In this document: positions 39,969 through 48,554 of the stretch, in pieces
Layout of the letters: the number at the start of each line of letters is the position of its first letter
Position numbering within the stretch: the first letter of the stretch is position 1
Source of the DNA: UBA1794 sp050946375
Lineage (GTDB): Bacteria > Bacteroidota > Bacteroidia > Bacteroidales > Bacteroidaceae
DNA length: 64,000 bases
Direction: 5' to 3'
Assembly: GCA_050946375.1 (NCBI GenBank)
Contig: JBMNUT010000012.1
Coordinates: 1 to 64,000, forward strand
Translations under genes and position numbers: made by a program
Notes under the pieces: model-generated
Databases searched by the model: none
Seen by the model: only the letters and a program-made list of their open reading frames with translations
Told to the model about the DNA's origin: nothing

Positions 39969-40865
39969 TTAGTTCTTGCGTCCGAACAGGGAGAAGTGAA
40001 CGTAGCGCTTGGGCTGCTTGCGCAGGTCTTCCAGCAGTAGGGAGGCGTTGGAAGCGGCGTCGTTCAGGTTGTTGTAGAGTGCATCGTCGTTCAGCATGAG
40101 GCCTAATGAGTTGTCCGGGCTGTTGAGACGGGAGGTTATTTGCTCTACGTTGTTCATCGTCTGGTTGACTTTGTCGATGGTTTCGGCAAACTCCAGCTCG
40201 TTGAGCTTTCCGGTAAACGTTTCGATGTTTCCGCCGATCTGGTTCATTTTCTGGCTGATCTGCGGGAGTTCGTTGCCTGTGAAGCTCTTCAGGTTGGCAG
40301 TCGCTGCGGAGAGGTTTTCACTGGTCTTGCGGAGTTCTTCCATCGTGGAGGGGATATTCTGGTTGGCCAGCAGTGTATTGATCTGGGTCAGTATGGAGTC
40401 TATTTTGGGCAACATGCTTTGCACTTGCGGGAGCATGTTGTCGGAGACGTCGTCCATCAGTCCGGCTTTGGCATGGCCAGGTATGGTGTCGCCCTGGGCG
40501 TAGTATTCCTTGACGCCCCGCGGGAGTATGATGTTCATGTTTACGCCGCCCAGCATTTCGGTGCTGAGTTCGCCGTAGCTTCCTTTCGGTATGTTCATTT
40601 CGTCGTCGAGCTGTACTTCTACAATGACGTTGCCCGGATTCTGGTAATCGTAGTGTATGTTCCGGACGAGTCCTATGCGGAATCCGTCGGCATATACGGT
40701 GCTGGACTGTGTGAGACCCATGATGTTGTCGAACTTGACGTAGAAGAAGTGGGTCGGGTTGAACATGTTGATGCCTTTCAGGAAGTTGATTCCGTAGACT
40801 ATCAGACAGAGGGCTATGATTCCTGCTATTCCGATTTTGATTTCTTTGGTCAAAAACTTATTCAT
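39969..40865 (-). CDS. MCE-family (MlaD-like) lipid transport protein
   Basis: 298-aa protein with one N-terminal membrane helix (about 9-29) and one MCE domain (about 36-115, YVKFDNIMGLTQSSTVYADGFRIG...). A long helical, coiled-coil-like tail (about 150-275) follows, like MlaD proteins that form hexameric lipid channels in the periplasm. No MlaE/MlaF genes are adjacent. It lies 55 bp downstream of the amidase gene, probably in one operon, linking envelope lipid transport with cell-wall splitting. Confidence 0.88.
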   Translation of the reverse strand: MNKFLTKEIKIGIAGIIALCLIVYGINFLKGINMFNPTHFFYVKFDNIMGLTQSSTVYADGFRIGLVRNIHYDYQNPGNVIVEVQLDDEMNIPKGSYGELSTEMLGGVNMNIILPRGVKEYYAQGDTIPGHAKAGLMDDVSDNMLPQVQSMLPKIDSILTQINTLLANQNIPSTMEELRKTSENLSAATANLKSFTGNELPQISQKMNQIGGNIETFTGKLNELEFAETIDKVNQTMNNVEQITSRLNSPDNSLGLMLNDDALYNNLNDAASNASLLLEDLRKQPKRYVHFSLFGRKN

Positions 40866-40920
40866 ATCGTTGTTTTGATGCTTTTGCGGTGGGGTGGGGA
40901 AAACTGTTTTTCCCGTTTGT

Positions 40921-42141
40921 TTATTTTCGTTTTGCCTTGAAGAGGCGTATGGCCTCGTTGACGTTCATTTTCTCATCTCCTCGGAAGGCTATGATGAATG
41001 CGGAAGAGAACCGGTCGAGAATGGTCTTCCGCAGGCGGTAGATTTCGTTGTAGTCGGAACTGCTCCCGTAGGTGTATTTGTAGAGGCCTTGCTCTTCGTA
41101 GTAATCGACGGGCGAGAGCCCCTTGAGGCGCTTGTCGTTGCTCTTCAGCAGGGAGCTGGTGGCCAGGATTTGTATCTTGAAGCGTATTTCGTCGTCCGAG
41201 GTGTTACGTGTTGTTTTTTTGTTGCCCGTTGTGGTTTCCGCTGTTCCGGTCTGGCTGTCGGGGGAGCTTTTCCGTATGTTCTGTTCGGGTTGTGCGGCTG
41301 AGGCCTGCACTTTCCTGGACTGGGAGGAGGGGCTGCTCAGTTTGGCCTTTTTGGTGCGCAGGTCGTACTCCTTTTTGTATTGCTTGAATGCGCGGAAGAT
41401 GCCTTGGGCGAGGTTGTCGGTTCCTTCGGAGGTGTTCAAGTAACGTTCTTCCTGCTTGTTGGAGATGAAGCCTACTTCGATGAGCACACTGGGCATGGAG
41501 GTCTCGCGCAGTACGAGGAATCCGGCCTGTTTCACTCCTTTGTTGACCCGCTTGCAATAGCCTTTCATCTGTTCTTGCACGAGCGAGGCCATGTGGACGC
41601 TTTGTTCCATGTATTTGTCCTGCATGAACTCGAAGATGATGTAGGATTCGGAGGAATTGGGGTTGAATCCGGCGTATCGTGTTTTGTAGTCTTCCTCCAT
41701 GAGGATGACGGAGTTCTCGCGTTTGGCTACCTCTAAATTGTCTTCCGAACGGGCCAGACCGAGGCTGTAGGTCTCCACGCCTTGCGGGCTTTTTGCTTTG
41801 TTGGCTACGGAGTTGGTGTGGATGGAGATAAAGAGGTTGGCTTTTGCGTCGTTGGCTATTTCCGCTCTGCGGTTCAGGGGGATGAAGACATCGGTCTTAC
41901 GGGTGTAGATGACTTTGGTGTCTTTGAGTTGTTTCTCGATGAGTTTCCCGAGCTTCAGTGCGATATTCAGGTTGATGTTCTTCTCTTTGGAGATGGAGCC
42001 TACTGCGCCGGCGTCGTGTCCGCCGTGCCCGGCATCGATGACGACGGTGAAGTCTTGTGCCGCCGCGGGGCATGCGATCAGTAAAATCAGGCACAGAACA
42101 AGTGCGTGCAGGGGGCTGTGTATGGTTCTTTGTAGTCTCAT
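40921..42141 (-). CDS. N-acetylmuramoyl-L-alanine amidase (AmiA/B/C type) with C-terminal SPOR-like domain
   Basis: Zinc amidase splitting the peptide from MurNAc during cell separation. Start at 42141 gives a signal peptide ending PAAAQ; the alternative start at 42174 lies on the -7 element and is rejected. The catalytic domain (about 30-250) shows VVIDAGHGGHDAG (His39), FISIHTNS and MPSVLIEVGFISN. A low-complexity Ser/Thr/Gln linker (about 265-310) is followed by a SPOR-like domain (about 320-400, RFKIQILATS...FSSAFIIAF) that would bind denuded glycan at the division site. 406 aa. Confidence 0.92.
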   Translation of the reverse strand: MRLQRTIHSPLHALVLCLILLIACPAAAQDFTVVIDAGHGGHDAGAVGSISKEKNINLNIALKLGKLIEKQLKDTKVIYTRKTDVFIPLNRRAEIANDAKANLFISIHTNSVANKAKSPQGVETYSLGLARSEDNLEVAKRENSVILMEEDYKTRYAGFNPNSSESYIIFEFMQDKYMEQSVHMASLVQEQMKGYCKRVNKGVKQAGFLVLRETSMPSVLIEVGFISNKQEERYLNTSEGTDNLAQGIFRAFKQYKKEYDLRTKKAKLSSPSSQSRKVQASAAQPEQNIRKSSPDSQTGTAETTTGNKKTTRNTSDDEIRFKIQILATSSLLKSNDKRLKGLSPVDYYEEQGLYKYTYGSSSDYNEIYRLRKTILDRFSSAFIIAFRGDEKMNVNEAIRLFKAKRK

Positions 42142-42171
42142 TTCCGAAACGGGTTGTCTCGTAAAATCACG

Positions 42172-42179
42172 CAAAAATA
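42172..42179 (-). promoter_or_regulatory. -7 element for the amidase-MCE operon
   Basis: Minus strand TATTTTTG, exact match, 31 bp before the start at 42141. Confidence 0.6.
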
Positions 42180-42302
42180 CTATTTCTATCCTGTATTTGC
42201 GGGGTTTTCCTTACTAAAATTACGGAAATGTGGTCATTTAGCACATTCTATTTCCTTGATAGAACTTCCGGAGGGCGGAAGTCTGTTGCTGTTCTTACAA
42301 AA

Positions 42303-42392
42303 AAAGTACTGCAACAAATCGGGAAAGCACTTGAGGCTTTTGGGGATTTGTTGCAGTGCTTTTGGTTGAAAGACTGCGGCTTTCGGTGAATG
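42303..42392 (-). repeat. 22-bp repeats folding into the terminator after the MGMT gene
   Basis: Units begin at 42305, 42327, 42349 and 42371. Unit 1 (AAAGTACTGCAACAAATC, 42303-42320) is complementary to 42345-42362 apart from one wobble, giving an 18-19-bp stem. It lies between the MGMT stop and the amidase promoter. Confidence 0.7.
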
Positions 42393-42432
42393 GGCTTTAT
42401 CCCATTCGGTGGCTCTGTTTCAAAACGTGTTT

Positions 42433-42906
42433 TTAAAGCATGTGTGCTTTCTCTTTTTCCATTTTCAGCAGTTTGCGCTTTACGTGGCTTCCTCCGGCAT
42501 ATCCTGCGAGTGAGCCGTCTTGCGCGATGACGCGGTGGCAGGGTACGAGCAGTAGAATCGGGTTGTGCCGGTTGGCGTTTCCGATAGCCCGGCAGGAGCC
42601 TTTGTGCCCTACGCGCTCGGCGATTTCGGTGTATGAGCAGGTCTCTCCATAGGGGATGTTCTGCAATTCTTTCCACACCTGGAGTTGGAAGGGCGTCCCG
42701 CTTAGGGTTATGGGGATGTCGAACTCCTTTCGCTCTCCTCTCAGGTATTCTTCGATTTCTTTGTAGGTACGCGCTATGAGCGATGTTTCCTGGAGAGCTG
42801 AATCCGTATTGTCTACTTCGTTGAGCGAAATACGGATGATGGTTGTCTCGTCGGCCACGATAGTCAGGCGGCCGATGGCTGTTTCGTAAGAATAACGGTA
42901 TTTCAT
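42433..42906 (-). CDS. ogt: Methylated-DNA--[protein]-cysteine S-methyltransferase
   Basis: Suicide repair protein that takes alkyl groups from O6-alkylguanine onto its own Cys. 157 aa, with the acceptor Cys123 in LLVPCHRV, the Asn-hinge and RAIG helix-turn-helix (SCRAIGNANRHNP), and the SLAGYAGG tail. Single-domain Ogt type, no Ada N-terminal part. It is 63 bp downstream of the S37 peptidase gene. Confidence 0.95.
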   Translation of the reverse strand: MKYRYSYETAIGRLTIVADETTIIRISLNEVDNTDSALQETSLIARTYKEIEEYLRGERKEFDIPITLSGTPFQLQVWKELQNIPYGETCSYTEIAERVGHKGSCRAIGNANRHNPILLLVPCHRVIAQDGSLAGYAGGSHVKRKLLKMEKEKAHML

Positions 42907-42969
42907 TTTGAAGAAGATGGTTTTCTTATTCAGAGATTAAGGATGGAGTTTTTCTTGGTTTCTTCGCGA

Positions 42970-44289
42970 TTATTCTTCCAGCCAGTTCCCGATTAGGGTG
43001 AGAATCTCTTGGCGAGTCTCTTCGGGCATGGTACCGATTTTTGCTTTGTGGCAGCCGCCGGGTTCGATGAAGCACTTCATGTTCTTTTTCCCTTCGAAGT
43101 AGGCTTTGTCTGTGGCGCCGCTCGCCGTCCAGGGGTCGTTGGAGCCGTAAATGAAAATCATTTTCAGGTCGTTCTTCAGAAGGAATTTGCGTGTCTTCTC
43201 GTAGAGGGCCTTTTGGAATTTGATGTTCTCTTGTCCTTCGGGCACCATGAGCCGGCGCAAGTAGTCTTTGGCTGTTTTTATGGTGAGGTAAGGCTTGAAA
43301 GGTTCGATATCGTAGCCGTAGTAACCCAATTCCCTTGCGGCTTGTACGTCGAAAGCGGAATAAGGGGTGATGTAGGAGAAGTACATCGGGTCGGCAATCC
43401 CGATCAGATGGGAAAATAGCGTCTGGTTGTCGGCATCGGTGGAAGGGATTGAATTGATGGGGGTGCCGTATTGCCAGAGGGCGAAGGGGTATTCTAACAC
43501 GCAGTAGTCGAAGATTTCTTCTACGGGGCAGTGGTATTTGTATTGATTCTTCGCACAATGTTCCTTAAACAAGGGCATTAACTCGCCTTTCCGCTTCATC
43601 ACTTCGGTTTGGAAGGCCAAGACTGTGGCGCGTTCCTTAGGGGTTCCGACTTGGTCGCGAAGGAAAATTTCGTGTCGACCGTCTTCTACGCTGCGGTTGA
43701 GGGGAGCCACGTACGGAACGGAGATGTCGATGTCGTCGGGATAGAATACCCGATAAAACATTGTCGTCTGTCCGCCTTTACTGGTCCCGGTAGAAACCCA
43801 TTTTCCGGGGTAGATGGATTCAAACGCGGTGCGGATGTGGTGAAGATCGTTGAGGGAGTTTTCAACTGTCAGGTAGTCCCAGTTGAGCGGGTCGGGTATG
43901 GATTCCAGGAAATAGCGGTATTCGACGACTATCATGTTCATGTCGAAGTATCGGGAAAGTTCCTCTCTAAATTTGGGATTCTTGGCATATTCTGCGCCAT
44001 ATCCTTCGGTTACGAGGAGGGTGGGGCGGTCGAAACCGACGTGCGATACGAATACCCGTTGTTTGAATGTGCCGATTTCCGGTTGTTTGGGGTCGACTTG
44101 TTGCTCGATGAAGAACTGGTAGCGCTCCTTGAACTCGCCTGTTGGCAAGGATTGTATGTCGCTAACGCCTTCGATGGCGGCTATCTTTTTGTATAGTTCG
44201 CTTTGGGTCTCTTCGGCTTTTATAGTGCCGCTCAGGCTCAATAGCAGTGCAAAAAGGAATAAGGAAAGGTAATTTTTTAGCTGTTTCAT
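42970..44289 (-). CDS. Peptidase family S37 (PS-10-like aminopeptidase), exported
   Basis: Exported serine peptidase of family S37, whose Streptomyces prototype is a prolyl tri/tetrapeptidyl aminopeptidase. Signal peptide 1-25. Alpha/beta-hydrolase triad: Ser170 in STGTSKGGQ, Asp385 in YGSNDPW and His414 in GGCHKAK. 439 aa, the usual length. A role in periplasmic or surface peptide use is inferred. A perfect 13-bp hairpin separates it from the DUF349 gene upstream. Confidence 0.9.
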   Translation of the reverse strand: MKQLKNYLSLFLFALLLSLSGTIKAEETQSELYKKIAAIEGVSDIQSLPTGEFKERYQFFIEQQVDPKQPEIGTFKQRVFVSHVGFDRPTLLVTEGYGAEYAKNPKFREELSRYFDMNMIVVEYRYFLESIPDPLNWDYLTVENSLNDLHHIRTAFESIYPGKWVSTGTSKGGQTTMFYRVFYPDDIDISVPYVAPLNRSVEDGRHEIFLRDQVGTPKERATVLAFQTEVMKRKGELMPLFKEHCAKNQYKYHCPVEEIFDYCVLEYPFALWQYGTPINSIPSTDADNQTLFSHLIGIADPMYFSYITPYSAFDVQAARELGYYGYDIEPFKPYLTIKTAKDYLRRLMVPEGQENIKFQKALYEKTRKFLLKNDLKMIFIYGSNDPWTASGATDKAYFEGKKNMKCFIEPGGCHKAKIGTMPEETRQEILTLIGNWLEE

Positions 44290-44320
44290 AGCGGGTTTGA
44301 TAAAGTTTAAGGGTATTAGA

Positions 44321-44352
44321 AAAGAGCCAATTAAGGGGATAATTGGCTCTTT
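44321..44352 (-). terminator. Terminator after the DUF349 gene
   Basis: AAAGAGCCAATTA (44321-44333) and its exact complement (44340-44352), 6-base loop, then TTCTAATA on the minus strand. Confidence 0.8.
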
Positions 44353-44362
44353 GAGGGATTCG

Positions 44363-46216
44363 TCAGCTTTTCTCTTCTTTGTTTTCTTCTTTCTCTTTTA
44401 TGGCGTCGTCAATTAGCTTGATCTTTTCCACAACCAGGTTAAGCTCGGATTTGAGTTTCTCAACCTTCTGATTGAGTTCATTTACCAGACTGTTCCCTTT
44501 CTGGGAGCTTGTCGACAAGAAGCCGAGGTTGTTTTCGTAGGTTTGGATTTCGCTTTTCAGGATATCATAGCTTCTGGACAGTTCGCGGCGCTTGCGGGTC
44601 AGGTCGGAATCCTTGTCATTTCCTTTGTTCAGGTCTTCGCGATATGAATTCAGGCGCCGGCTCATCGTGCTGATGTGGAGGCGGTTGAACTCTTTGTCGA
44701 CCAGCTCGCGGAATTTATTGTAGATGTTGTCTTTCTCTTTGAAAGGCACATGTCCGATGGCGTTGAACTCCTGAATTATATTTTTGATTCTCGCAACGGC
44801 TTCTTCGCCTTCGACTGTCAGGTCGAGCTGCTCCAGTTGGGCGATGATTGCTTTCTTCTTTTCCAGATTCTCATGCTCTGTGTTCTTCAGAGTAGAGGTT
44901 GCCTGGTTTTTCTGGTCGAAGAAGTAATCGCATGCGGCAATAAACCGTTTCCAAATAGCGTCGGAATGTTTCTTCTGGACAGGGCCTATTTCTTTCCATT
45001 CGCGCTGCAGTTTGGTTAAAATCTTGCTCGTACCTTTCCAATCAGTGCTTTCTTTCAGCGCTTCTGCCTTCTCGCACAATTCCTTTTTCTTTTCGAGATT
45101 GGCAGCCATGTTTCCCTTCAATTCTTTGAAGTATTCGCTCTTCCGATTGAAGAATTGGTCGCATGCCGTGCGGAAACGCTCGAACAGTTTCTGGTTGGCC
45201 TTATGGGAAATGAATCCGATAGCCTTCCATTCTGCCTGGAGGTCGGTGATCTCTTTTGTCTTTTGGTTCCAGTCTGCAAACGTTTTCAGCTTATCCATGT
45301 CGATAGACTCGATTCGCTCGCAGATAGCAGTCTTCTTATTCTGGTTTTCTTGTTCCTCCTTTTTCAGGTTTTCGAAGTGCTGCTGATGACGGCGGTTTAC
45401 CTCGCTTGAAGCATTTTTGAACCGCGTCCACAGTTCTTCGCGCAACTCTTTTGCGACAGGACCGGTATCGCGGAATGTCTGATGCAGCTTCTGGAGCTGG
45501 TGAAAAGCAGAAACTACGTCGGGCTCATCCTTTAGCTTTTCGGCTGCGATACACAGGTTGGTCTTGATTTCGAGGTTTTTCTTGAAATCATAGTCCCGGA
45601 ACTCCTTATTTATTTTAAGGAGGTCATAGAACTGTTCTACATAGAACTGATAGTTTTTCCACAGCTCGTTTACTTTGGAAGCGGGGACGGACTTGATGGA
45701 GTTCCATTCAGCCTGGAGCTCTTTGAACTCGTTGTAGTTCTTGTTGACGTCTCCGGTTCCTTCTACCATCGCCTTGATTTTCTCAATGATGGCTTCCTTC
45801 TTTGCCAGATTTTCTTCCTTCTCTTTTTCGCTTTTCTCCATGAAAGCGCTCCGTTTCTCTTTAAGGGCTTTCAGCAAGTCCTTGAATTCTATTTCTTCCG
45901 GAGAGGGGGTAGGCAGAAATCCCTCATCGTTTCCGTGTTCCGCGATGTAGGCTTCCCGGCTTTTTTCGGCTTCGGTATTGACAAATTTGTAAAAGGCTTG
46001 TTTTGAGTGCTCAATATCGGAGCGCTCGGGGCAGGTATCGTTTTGAAGTAAATCTTTCAGGTGCGTTATGATTTCTTCCTTTGATTCGTAATAAGGAGTG
46101 TTGGCCTTTCCCGTTTCCGCATTGATTTCGGTTGATTCTACGGGGATGTTAGCCGTTTCTTCGTTGGATACAAACCCTGCATCTGCTTGCTGGGGGTTCA
46201 AGTTTTCTTCGCACAT
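44363..46216 (-). CDS. DUF349-repeat coiled-coil protein
   Basis: 617-aa cytosolic helical protein built from repeated DUF349 units of about 70-75 residues. Each has a WK..G.......WKRF.-type pattern, for example LQREWKEIGPVQ and LQAEWKAIGFIS, each followed by ...FFNRKSE or ...FFDQKNQ. Start at 46216 (MCEENL) is preferred: it lies 66 bp from a -7 element, and the upstream extension adds only 14 unlikely residues. The N-terminal ~60 residues are acidic and disordered, the C-terminus is Lys/Glu-rich. Function in Bacteroidetes is not known. Confidence 0.88.
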   Translation of the reverse strand: MCEENLNPQQADAGFVSNEETANIPVESTEINAETGKANTPYYESKEEIITHLKDLLQNDTCPERSDIEHSKQAFYKFVNTEAEKSREAYIAEHGNDEGFLPTPSPEEIEFKDLLKALKEKRSAFMEKSEKEKEENLAKKEAIIEKIKAMVEGTGDVNKNYNEFKELQAEWNSIKSVPASKVNELWKNYQFYVEQFYDLLKINKEFRDYDFKKNLEIKTNLCIAAEKLKDEPDVVSAFHQLQKLHQTFRDTGPVAKELREELWTRFKNASSEVNRRHQQHFENLKKEEQENQNKKTAICERIESIDMDKLKTFADWNQKTKEITDLQAEWKAIGFISHKANQKLFERFRTACDQFFNRKSEYFKELKGNMAANLEKKKELCEKAEALKESTDWKGTSKILTKLQREWKEIGPVQKKHSDAIWKRFIAACDYFFDQKNQATSTLKNTEHENLEKKKAIIAQLEQLDLTVEGEEAVARIKNIIQEFNAIGHVPFKEKDNIYNKFRELVDKEFNRLHISTMSRRLNSYREDLNKGNDKDSDLTRKRRELSRSYDILKSEIQTYENNLGFLSTSSQKGNSLVNELNQKVEKLKSELNLVVEKIKLIDDAIKEKEENKEEKS

Positions 46217-46281
46217 AGTGGTTAATATGTTTTTAGTGTGAGGCGTTGCCTCCCACATTCTTCTTTTTTATGATATATGGA

Positions 46282-46289
46282 CAAATGTA
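46282..46289 (-). promoter_or_regulatory. -7 element for the DUF349 gene
   Basis: Minus strand TACATTTG, exact match, 66 bp before the start at 46216. Confidence 0.55.
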
Positions 46290-46328
46290 ATTTATATAAT
46301 CAGTTCTTCGTTATTTTATTAACATTGT

Positions 46329-47675
46329 TTACGATAAAAGCATGGTTATAGAGAGGTAAATCATTACTCCGATGATATCATTGGCTATCGAAATAAAGGG
46401 GCCGGTAGCTATTGCCGGGTCAATTTTGAGCCGTTCGAGTGTCATCGGGACGAGGGTTCCGAAAAATGAGGCGAACATCACTACGCAGAAGAGACTGAGT
46501 GAGACGGAATAGGAGACGGTATTGGTCGGTCCGTAGCGCAGGAAATTGTAAATGTACATGAGGAGGGAAATCAGCGTGGCGTTGATCAGGGAGACAATCG
46601 ATTCCTTGCCGATTTGTTTGGCGATGTTGTTTTTGTCCAGGGAGTTGTTGGCAAGTCCCTGCACTACGATTGCCGACGACTGAGTGCCGACGTTACCGCC
46701 GGTTCCGCCGATGAGGGGAATGTAAACGATCATTTCCGGGAACCGCTGGATGATAAGGTTGAATTTCCCTAATATGACGGAATTGGTGATTCCTCCGAAT
46801 ATTCCCAGCAGAAGCCAGGGGAGACGTGCCGTTGTCTGCCGCAGGATGTTGTCGTCCATGTCAACGTCTTGCGAAAGACCGGAGGCCAATTGGTAATCGC
46901 GCTCACTTTGTTCGCGGATTTCGTCCATGACGTCGTCGACGGTGATTTGCCCCACCAGACGCCCGATGCTGTCGATGACCGGCAGAGCGACAAGGTCGTA
47001 CTTCTCAATCGTCTGCGCCACGTCTTCAATGGGCGTGTCGACTTTTACGGAGATGGGGTCCCGCTTCATGACGTGCTTGATTTTGGAGACGTTGGGGTTG
47101 GTGATCATCGTTTTGAGTTGGAAGACTCCCACGAGCCGTTCCTCGTCGTCTACGACGTAGACGTAGTGTATCTCGTCCGCATCTTCAGCCTGTATGCGCA
47201 TTTGTTTCAGGCTTTCCGGCATACTCCAGTTCTGGTTGATGGTTACCATCTCGGTCTTCATCAGTGAGCCGGCCGTGCCTTCTTCGTATTTCAGCAGGTC
47301 TACGATGTCGCTTGCCTGTTCGATGTCTTCAATGTGCTGCAGGACTTCTTCTTTTTTCTCTTTGTCGAGCTCACGCATCAGGTCGGCCGCATCGTCGGTT
47401 TCCATGTTGTCGACGAACTTGCGGGCAATCGTCTCTGAGGGAAGTTGGTCGAGGAGTTCTTTACGGGTATCCTCGTCCATCTCCATGAGGATGTCGGCCG
47501 CCGTTTCGTTGTCGAGTTGCCGGTAGATGAAGCGCGCTTCTTCCACTTCCAGCTCATCGCAGAGTTCGGCGATGTCCGCCGGGTGCATGTTGGCGAGGAT
47601 TTCCTTGATTTTTCCGCTGTCCTGTTTTTCTATGTATGTGCGAATCTGTTCGATTTCTTTTTCCGTTATGTTCAT
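46329..47675 (-). CDS. mgtE: Magnesium transporter MgtE
   Basis: Mg2+ channel/transporter of the inner membrane. 448 aa: N-terminal superhelical MgtE_N domain (about 1-130, with LLDQLPSE), two CBS domains (about 135-255) that sense Mg2+, and a five-helix pore with GGTGGNVGTQSSAIVVQG and DPAIATGPFISIANDIIG (the pore-lining Asp). It follows rsmA by 13 bp. Regulation is expected at protein level through the CBS/N domains. Confidence 0.96.
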   Translation of the reverse strand: MNITEKEIEQIRTYIEKQDSGKIKEILANMHPADIAELCDELEVEEARFIYRQLDNETAADILMEMDEDTRKELLDQLPSETIARKFVDNMETDDAADLMRELDKEKKEEVLQHIEDIEQASDIVDLLKYEEGTAGSLMKTEMVTINQNWSMPESLKQMRIQAEDADEIHYVYVVDDEERLVGVFQLKTMITNPNVSKIKHVMKRDPISVKVDTPIEDVAQTIEKYDLVALPVIDSIGRLVGQITVDDVMDEIREQSERDYQLASGLSQDVDMDDNILRQTTARLPWLLLGIFGGITNSVILGKFNLIIQRFPEMIVYIPLIGGTGGNVGTQSSAIVVQGLANNSLDKNNIAKQIGKESIVSLINATLISLLMYIYNFLRYGPTNTVSYSVSLSLFCVVMFASFFGTLVPMTLERLKIDPAIATGPFISIANDIIGVMIYLSITMLLS

Positions 47676-47688
47676 AGTCCTGATTCTT

Positions 47689-48471
47689 TTATAAATAAGC
47701 GGCGAGCCGGTTCGTTAATGTGATAAAATCCTGTACGGAAAGTTGTTCTGGCCTTTGCGTGAAGAATTCTTCTCCCAAGATGGGGCATTCTTTTCGGACC
47801 AGTGATTTCAGAGGGTTGCGCAGCTGTTTTCGCCTTTGTCCGAAGACGAGTTTTACGATTCTTTTCATCAGCGATTCGTCGCATCCCAGGTTGTCGATGC
47901 CGTTTCTCGTGAGTCGTATGACGGCGCTTTTCACCTTTGGGGGAGGAGTAAATACGTGTTCGTCGACCGTAAAGAGATATTCGGTGTCGTACCATGCCTG
48001 AATCAAGACGCTCAGTATGCCGTAGGCCTTGGAGCCGGGCCGGGCGGTGATGCGTTCAGCCACTTCTTTTTGTATCATGCCCGTACAGACGGGAATCCGG
48101 TCCTTATAGTCCAGCATCTTGAAGAATATCTGGCTGGAGATGTTGTAGGGGTAATTTCCGGTCAGGATGAAAGGCTTGTTTTCGAAGAGTTGGTTTAAAT
48201 CCATTTTCAGGAAGTCGCCTTCGATGATGTTGCCTGCGAGTCGGGGAAAGTTCTCTTGTAAGTAAGTAACAGATTCGGTGTCAATTTCGATAACTTTCAG
48301 TCCCCGTTTTTTGGTTAAGAGGAATTGGGTCAATACGCCCATGCCCGGCCCTACTTCCAGAATGGGCAACTCGTTGGGTGCAGTGTCTGTCGTGTCCGCT
48401 ATTTTTCTGGCAATCTCCAAATCGTTGAGGAAGTGCTGCCCGAGTGCTTTCTTTGGTCTTACTTTCTTCAT
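47689..48471 (-). CDS. rsmA: 16S rRNA (adenine(1518)-N(6)/adenine(1519)-N(6))-dimethyltransferase
   Basis: KsgA/RsmA dimethylates two adenines in the 3' helix of 16S rRNA. 260 aa, with KKALGQHFL, motif I LEVGPGMGVLT, IEIDTES and the catalytic NYPYNIS (NLPY variant). The start at 48471 is the first ATG after the minus-strand -7 element. First gene of the rsmA-mgtE pair. Confidence 0.96.
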   Translation of the reverse strand: MKKVRPKKALGQHFLNDLEIARKIADTTDTAPNELPILEVGPGMGVLTQFLLTKKRGLKVIEIDTESVTYLQENFPRLAGNIIEGDFLKMDLNQLFENKPFILTGNYPYNISSQIFFKMLDYKDRIPVCTGMIQKEVAERITARPGSKAYGILSVLIQAWYDTEYLFTVDEHVFTPPPKVKSAVIRLTRNGIDNLGCDESLMKRIVKLVFGQRRKQLRNPLKSLVRKECPILGEEFFTQRPEQLSVQDFITLTNRLAAYL

Positions 48472-48521
48472 CTGTCACCTTGTTTTTCCCGTTTTATGCG
48501 GTTTAATAGAGGGGATTGTCT

Positions 48522-48529
48522 TATATTTG
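48522..48529 (+). promoter_or_regulatory. -7 element for the 48555 membrane-protein gene
   Basis: TATATTTG, exact match, 26 bp before the ATG at 48555. It interlocks with the opposite-strand element at 48537-48544. Confidence 0.6.
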
Positions 48530-48536
48530 CGCTATG

Positions 48537-48544
48537 CAAAGGTA
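48537..48544 (-). promoter_or_regulatory. -7 element for rsmA-mgtE
   Basis: Minus strand TACCTTTG, exact match, 66 bp before the rsmA start. Confidence 0.55.
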
Positions 48545-48554
48545 GGAATTTAAG

